A DNA stretch of 48,165 nt from Glaciecola sp. UBA1851. GTDB taxonomy: Bacteria > Pseudomonadota > Gammaproteobacteria > Enterobacterales > Alteromonadaceae. The stretch covers positions 1 through 48,165 of the forward strand of contig DDIL01000100.1 in NCBI GenBank assembly GCA_002338515.1, read 5' to 3'. The notes beneath the pieces were generated by a model. That model searched no databases, was not told the DNA's origin, and saw only the letters and a list, made by a program, of their open reading frames with translations. Within the stretch, counting starts at the first letter, position 1; each line of letters begins with the position of its first letter. Both the position numbers and the translations under genes were made by a program. This document shows, in pieces, positions 44,768 to 48,165 of this stretch.

Positions 44768-45814
44768 TCAAGAAGCTTCAATGAACATAGCATCGCCGTA
44801 ACTGAAAAAGCGATACTCTTGTTGAACCGCTTCTTGATATGCATCCATCACATTCTGTTTGCCCGCCAACGCGCTAATTAGCAACATCAGCGTTGATTGT
44901 GGCAAATGGAAGTTTGTTAATAGACAGTCTACAACCTTGAACTCAAAACCTGGATAGATAAAAATACTGGTATCTGAAAAGAAAGGCGTAATTAACTCAT
45001 TATTAACCATTTGCGCCGCAGACTCCAATGAGCGAACTGACGTTGTACCTACCGCCACCACCCTATTTCCAGCGGCTTTAGTTTGCTTAACTAAATCTAC
45101 TACATCTTGGCTGACTTCAGCATACTCAGCATGCATTTGGTGGTCTTCAACATTTTCAACTCTAACAGGCTGAAAAGTACCTGCACCAACATGCAATGTA
45201 ACAAAAGCAGTTTTTATCCCTTTATTTTTCAAAGCAGCTAAAATCTCGTCATCGAAGTGCAGTCCCGCTGTTGGCGCGGCGACGGCTCCGGGTTTCTCGT
45301 TATAAACTGTTTGATATCTTTCTTTATCAGATTCTTCGTCAGCCCTATCTATATATGGAGGTAGTGGCATATGCCCATACTTCTCCAACATGTCAAAAAC
45401 GCTTTGTTTAGAATCCGCTATTTGTAAAAACTCAATGTGAAAAAGCGCATCTTTTCTTCCTAACACTAGAACATTTAAGCCGCCTTCTAGTATTATTTTA
45501 CTTTCAGCTTTAGGAGACTTGCTAGCTTTCACATGAGCATAAGCAGAGCCATCATTTAGCACTCTCTCAAGTAAAATTTCAACCTTCCCTCCCGTTTCTT
45601 TTTGTCCAAATAAGCGAGCGGGTATAACGCGTGTATTATTGAACACTAGAAGGTCGCCTTCATGAAGCAAGTCGACAATATTAATAAAATTTTTATGTTC
45701 AACTTCGCCTGTTTTGCCAGTTAGATGCAACATTCTTGAAGCACTTCGTTTTTCTGAAGGGTACTTAGCAATTAAGCTCTCAGGTAGTTCAAAATCAAAA
45801 TCTGTAATTTTCAT
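44768..45814 (-). CDS. queA: S-adenosylmethionine:tRNA ribosyltransferase-isomerase QueA
   Basis: QueA adds an epoxycyclopentane unit from SAM onto preQ1 in tRNA, the step after Tgt in queuosine synthesis. The ATG at 45814 (MKITDFDFELPESLIAKYP) gives 348 aa, the family start; a TTG at 45835 would add seven odd residues. Conserved segments include LVFNNTRVIPARLFG, PTAGLHF and the region from VTLHVGAGTFQPV to MHAEYAEV. Its stop is close to the convergent S9 gene. In most relatives tgt follows directly. Confidence 0.96.
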   Translation of the reverse strand: MKITDFDFELPESLIAKYPSEKRSASRMLHLTGKTGEVEHKNFINIVDLLHEGDLLVFNNTRVIPARLFGQKETGGKVEILLERVLNDGSAYAHVKASKSPKAESKIILEGGLNVLVLGRKDALFHIEFLQIADSKQSVFDMLEKYGHMPLPPYIDRADEESDKERYQTVYNEKPGAVAAPTAGLHFDDEILAALKNKGIKTAFVTLHVGAGTFQPVRVENVEDHQMHAEYAEVSQDVVDLVKQTKAAGNRVVAVGTTSVRSLESAAQMVNNELITPFFSDTSIFIYPGFEFKVVDCLLTNFHLPQSTLMLLISALAGKQNVMDAYQEAVQQEYRFFSYGDAMFIEAS

Positions 45815-46085
45815 TAAATATATTCTTTTTGGCAAGATTTATAGGAGTTGTATACAAGCTTTACAAACAAAGGTTCCGTAAAATACAATACTACACTATG
45901 CGCAACTTACAGAAAAATGCCTGATTATATTTACGTTGCTTAGAACACAGTTAGGTTGCACTATAAAAATAATTTGCTCCTAAAAGCGTGCGACAATTTA
46001 TATGTTTTTATATACTTACTAATAAAAATCTATAATTAACTTTAATGTTATTCGATCACTTTTAAGTTATCTTTATAGGCATCAA

Positions 46086-46134
46086 GACATCTCCCTATGT
46101 CATTCCGACCCAATCAAATGATTGGGTTTTTTTT
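46086..46134 (+). ncRNA. Candidate small RNA 3' end (5' end unknown)
   Basis: Hairpin 1 is GACAT-CTCCCT-ATGTC (46086-46101), which exposes a C/U-rich loop able to pair with Shine-Dalgarno sequences. Hairpin 2 is ACCCAATC-AAAT-GATTGGGT with a tail of eight Ts (46108-46134), the usual 3' end of Hfq-bound small RNAs. No open reading frame lies directly upstream on this strand. The 5' end and expression are not known. Confidence 0.4.
46108..46134 (+). terminator. Strong intrinsic terminator without an upstream protein gene
   Basis: A perfect 8-bp stem (ACCCAATC with GATTGGGT), a 4-nt loop and eight Ts form an excellent plus-strand terminator. The nearest upstream genes on this strand are more than 1.3 kb away, so it probably ends a non-coding transcript. 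Confidence 0.8.
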
Positions 46135-46245
46135 GCTTTAATTTAAGTAACCTCAATCCTGTTTAAGTTTATTTATTAACTTCTCCTTGTATTTATTATA
46201 GATTTTTTCCAAACTAATAACTTCGGACAATAAAAAGACTATGCA

Positions 46246-47304
46246 ATGCAAACTTGGGCAAAAATTCGTAAAGTGATGACTCGCTACTTTAGTGACATGA
46301 AGTGGTATGTCGTTGCATCCATGTTAATTTTCTATTCTTTATCAAGCTATTTTTTACTTTATTTAGCTGGTGAAGATGGTTTACTTCAAATAACTGATTT
46401 CATTTATTGGATTGTAGTTACAGGCTCTACAGTAGGCTACGGCGATATGTCGCCTGCAACAGAAGCGGGTAAATGGATTGTGGCGCTTTACGTAATTCCA
46501 ATGGGATTATCAATTTTTGCGCTAGTATTAGGAAGAATAGCAAGTTGGGTAAGTTTGCAATGGCAGAGAGGAGCAAAAGGTTTGAATGCGTTAAATGTGC
46601 AAAACCATGTATTAGTAATTGGTTGGAATGGAAAACGAACTGAACAGTTAATAAAACTTTTGTTAATTGAAAAACAAAACTCTATTGATAAGCCTGAAAT
46701 TGTCTTATGTGTTAGAGCCGACATTACCAATCCTTTTCCTGCTGAAATTGAATTCGTGCATGTGGATTCATTTAACAAAGACGAAGATATGGATAAGGCG
46801 TGTGTAAAAACAGCATCCACTATCCTAATTGACAATCCGGATGATGATATGACTATGACAACTGCTTTATATTGTTCAGGTCGAAACAAAAAAGCGCATA
46901 AAGTGGCATATTTTGATGATGAGAGCTTGGTTAATTTATTGCAAAACCACTGTCCAGAAATAGAATGCACGCCAAGCGTTGCTGTTGAAATGCTAGCGAA
47001 ATCAGCCTTTGATCCTGGTTCAAGTCTTCTACATCACGATTTATTAGATGTATACGAGGGTCAAGCCCAGTTTTCATCTACTATCCCAGAAAATACGTTG
47101 CCAATTAGTACAGAAGTACTCTTTTATAAGCTTAAAACACTTTATGATGCTATTTTTATAGGGGTAGCCAAAAACCAAGATATAAACAAAATCACCGTTA
47201 ACCCATCGTTAAAGTCTACTTTATATGCTGGCGATAAAATTTTTTACATCGCGGAACATCGAATCAACAATATTGATTGGACGGCATTTAAGTCTGACGA
47301 TTAA
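46246..47304 (+). CDS. Two-TM potassium channel with cytosolic TrkA-N/RCK-like domain
   Basis: This 352-aa protein has helix 1 (about residues 19-42), a pore loop with the potassium selectivity filter TGSTVGYGD (about 59-67) and helix 2 (about 76-100). A cytosolic region starting HVLVIGWNGKRTEQLI (about 121-136) follows; it is a Rossmann-type nucleotide-binding segment as in RCK domains. Later parts (SVAVEMLAKSAFDPG, LYAGDKIFYIAEH) resemble the rest of an RCK/TrkA unit. No voltage-sensor helices are present. It is likely to form a ligand-gated K+ channel of the inner membrane; the ligand is unknown. Confidence 0.93.
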   Translation: MQTWAKIRKVMTRYFSDMKWYVVASMLIFYSLSSYFLLYLAGEDGLLQITDFIYWIVVTGSTVGYGDMSPATEAGKWIVALYVIPMGLSIFALVLGRIASWVSLQWQRGAKGLNALNVQNHVLVIGWNGKRTEQLIKLLLIEKQNSIDKPEIVLCVRADITNPFPAEIEFVHVDSFNKDEDMDKACVKTASTILIDNPDDDMTMTTALYCSGRNKKAHKVAYFDDESLVNLLQNHCPEIECTPSVAVEMLAKSAFDPGSSLLHHDLLDVYEGQAQFSSTIPENTLPISTEVLFYKLKTLYDAIFIGVAKNQDINKITVNPSLKSTLYAGDKIFYIAEHRINNIDWTAFKSDD

Positions 47305-47445
47305 CTTACATTCATTGCCTGAACACGTATGTAAAAAGTAGGTATATTCATCACCAGTATACTCATAAGAAGCAAACTTTGATGGTATGCATAGTGGTTT
47401 TTGCATACAATGACGGAGAATTAATCAGGCGAAGAGTAATAGTAA

Positions 47446-48144
47446 GTGAGCGAGCAGTCAACCAAACCACAGCAACAAGGATTTTTCGGAAATCTAGTCT
47501 TTAATATAGCTATTCCAGTCATTATTATGACTTATGCAAGCTCCGATGAATACCTTGGTCCGGCATGGAGCATAGTAGTAGCATTAGCCTTTCCCCTCAC
47601 TTACGGCCTTATTGAGCTCAAAAATACACGCAAAGTAAACATGTTTTCAGTACTTGGTATTATTAGCGTGTTATTAACAGGTGGAATTAGCTTGTTAAAA
47701 CTACCAGCTGAATATATGGCAATAAAAGAAGCAGCCATCCCAGCAGCCATTGGCTTAGCAGTATTAATTACTCAATTTACGAAAAAGCCGTTGGTTAAAG
47801 CCTTGATTTTGAACGACCAAATAATTAATTGGGATAAATTAAATGGCCGTCTAGCAGAAACTAACTCGCTAGAGCTATTCAACAAAAAAGTGGCGGTGAG
47901 CTCATACATTGTTGCCAGTTCGTTCTTTTTGTCTTCTGTACTAAATTATGGACTGGCAAAATATATTCTAGTTTCTGAGCCCGGCACAACTGCATATACT
48001 GAAGAGTTAGGAAGAATGACTGCATTAAGTTATCCAGTTATTGTTATTCCAAGCATGGTTTTACTAATTATTGCGCTTGTGTATTTATTTAAACAAATAT
48101 CAAAAGTCACAGGCGACCCAATTGAAGACTTTATGCATCAATAA
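47446..48144 (+). CDS. VC0807-family multi-pass membrane protein
   Basis: This 232-aa protein starts at GTG (SEQSTKPQQQGFF). It has about six membrane helices in a pattern I associate with the VC0807 family (FGNLVFNIAIPVIIMTY, LAFPLTYGLIELKN, FSVLGIISVLLTGGISLL, AAIPAAIGLAVLITQF, and two later ones ending VMVLL-like), with a cytosolic tail GDPIEDFMHQ. The conserved NWDKLNGRLAETNSLELF lies between helices 4 and 5. It is sometimes annotated as an intracellular septation-like or MFS-like protein, but its function is not established. It lies 141 nt after the channel gene. Confidence 0.72.
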   Translation: MSEQSTKPQQQGFFGNLVFNIAIPVIIMTYASSDEYLGPAWSIVVALAFPLTYGLIELKNTRKVNMFSVLGIISVLLTGGISLLKLPAEYMAIKEAAIPAAIGLAVLITQFTKKPLVKALILNDQIINWDKLNGRLAETNSLELFNKKVAVSSYIVASSFFLSSVLNYGLAKYILVSEPGTTAYTEELGRMTALSYPVIVIPSMVLLIIALVYLFKQISKVTGDPIEDFMHQ

Positions 48145-48165
48145 CAAGCCTTATCTTTCTTTCTT

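Larger units (their letters stand above)
45815..46245. other. Intergenic region upstream of the K+ channel gene, with a possible small RNA
   Basis: This 431-nt stretch has no convincing reading frame. On the plus strand it holds a strong terminator (46108-46134) with no protein gene to end, preceded by a small hairpin with a CTCCCT loop. A possible plus-strand promoter, TTTACA-N18-TACAAT, lies near 45862-45891. The queA promoter should lie at the left end on the minus strand. Confidence 0.55.

Noticed and set aside
46488..46970. 160-codon minus-strand frame inside the potassium channel gene
   Set aside because: It is the shadow of a gene with a clear selectivity filter; its translation is Ser/Ile/Phe-rich as expected for an antisense frame.
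1..48165. CRISPR array, prophage, toxin-antitoxin pair or defence island
   Set aside because: No regularly spaced repeats, integrase, phage structural genes or toxin-antitoxin-like gene pairs were seen; the window is dominated by conserved housekeeping operons.

Overview
The window looks like a chromosomal segment of a low-GC marine gammaproteobacterium of the order Alteromonadales (Alteromonas/Colwellia/Catenovulum-like; genus not resolvable from the sequence). The reasons are the gammaproteobacterial gene orders (ndk-rlmN-pilF-rodZ-ispG-hisS-yfgM-bamB-der; guaB-guaA beside xseA; queA/tgt-yajC-secD-secF; suhB/trmJ/cysE/iscR), the protein lengths close to E. coli, and the AT-rich intergenic DNA. 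Most of the window is dense housekeeping sequence. There is no phage, CRISPR array, defence island or large mobile element.

Layout. 1-92: the 5' end of a tRNA-Pro on the minus strand, cut by the window edge, with a strong stringent-type promoter. 266-1672: folD and a DUF1415 gene. 1784-5331 (minus): a three-gene ABC exporter set of the GldA/GldF/GldG type. 5540-10142 (plus): trmO, proS, an MBL-fold hydrolase and outer-membrane phospholipase pldA. 10239-11231 (minus): two abutting GNAT genes, one PseH-like and one without an acetyl-CoA loop. 11292-14419 (minus): guaB and guaA; xseA is divergent at 14605. 16384-17454: an unrecognised secreted protein. 17468-28190 (minus): a BLUF photoreceptor, then (listed against the direction of transcription) der, bamB, yfgM, hisS, ispG, rodZ, pilF, rlmN and ndk. 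28369-30632 (minus): a reduced isc locus, iscR-iscS-hscB. 30741-33396: cysE, trmJ and divergent suhB. 33470-36134 (minus): YceI, cytochrome b561, YceI and DUF533. 36369-40874 (minus): secF, secD, yajC, tgt. 40972-44736: a secreted catalase-like peroxidase, a MITE-like element and a secreted S9 peptidase lying between tgt and queA. 44768-45814 (minus): queA. 45815-48144: a possible small RNA, a two-TM potassium channel and a VC0807-type membrane protein.

The most notable observation is the isc locus. The usual order iscR-iscS-iscU-iscA-hscB-hscA-fdx(-iscX)-ndk is kept, but iscU, iscA, hscA, fdx and iscX are absent. The remaining HscB is full length, but its J-domain HPD motif reads TPN at exactly the E. 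coli positions (32-34). The upstream region still has two abutting 25-bp IscR type-1-like sites, so regulation appears kept while the scaffold and chaperone machinery is gone. Neighbouring genes still encode Fe-S enzymes (IspG, RlmN), so another assembly route such as SUF must exist elsewhere. The second clear structure is a 196-bp element at 42171-42366 with perfect 23-bp terminal inverted repeats, a 5-bp target duplication and a foldable interior.
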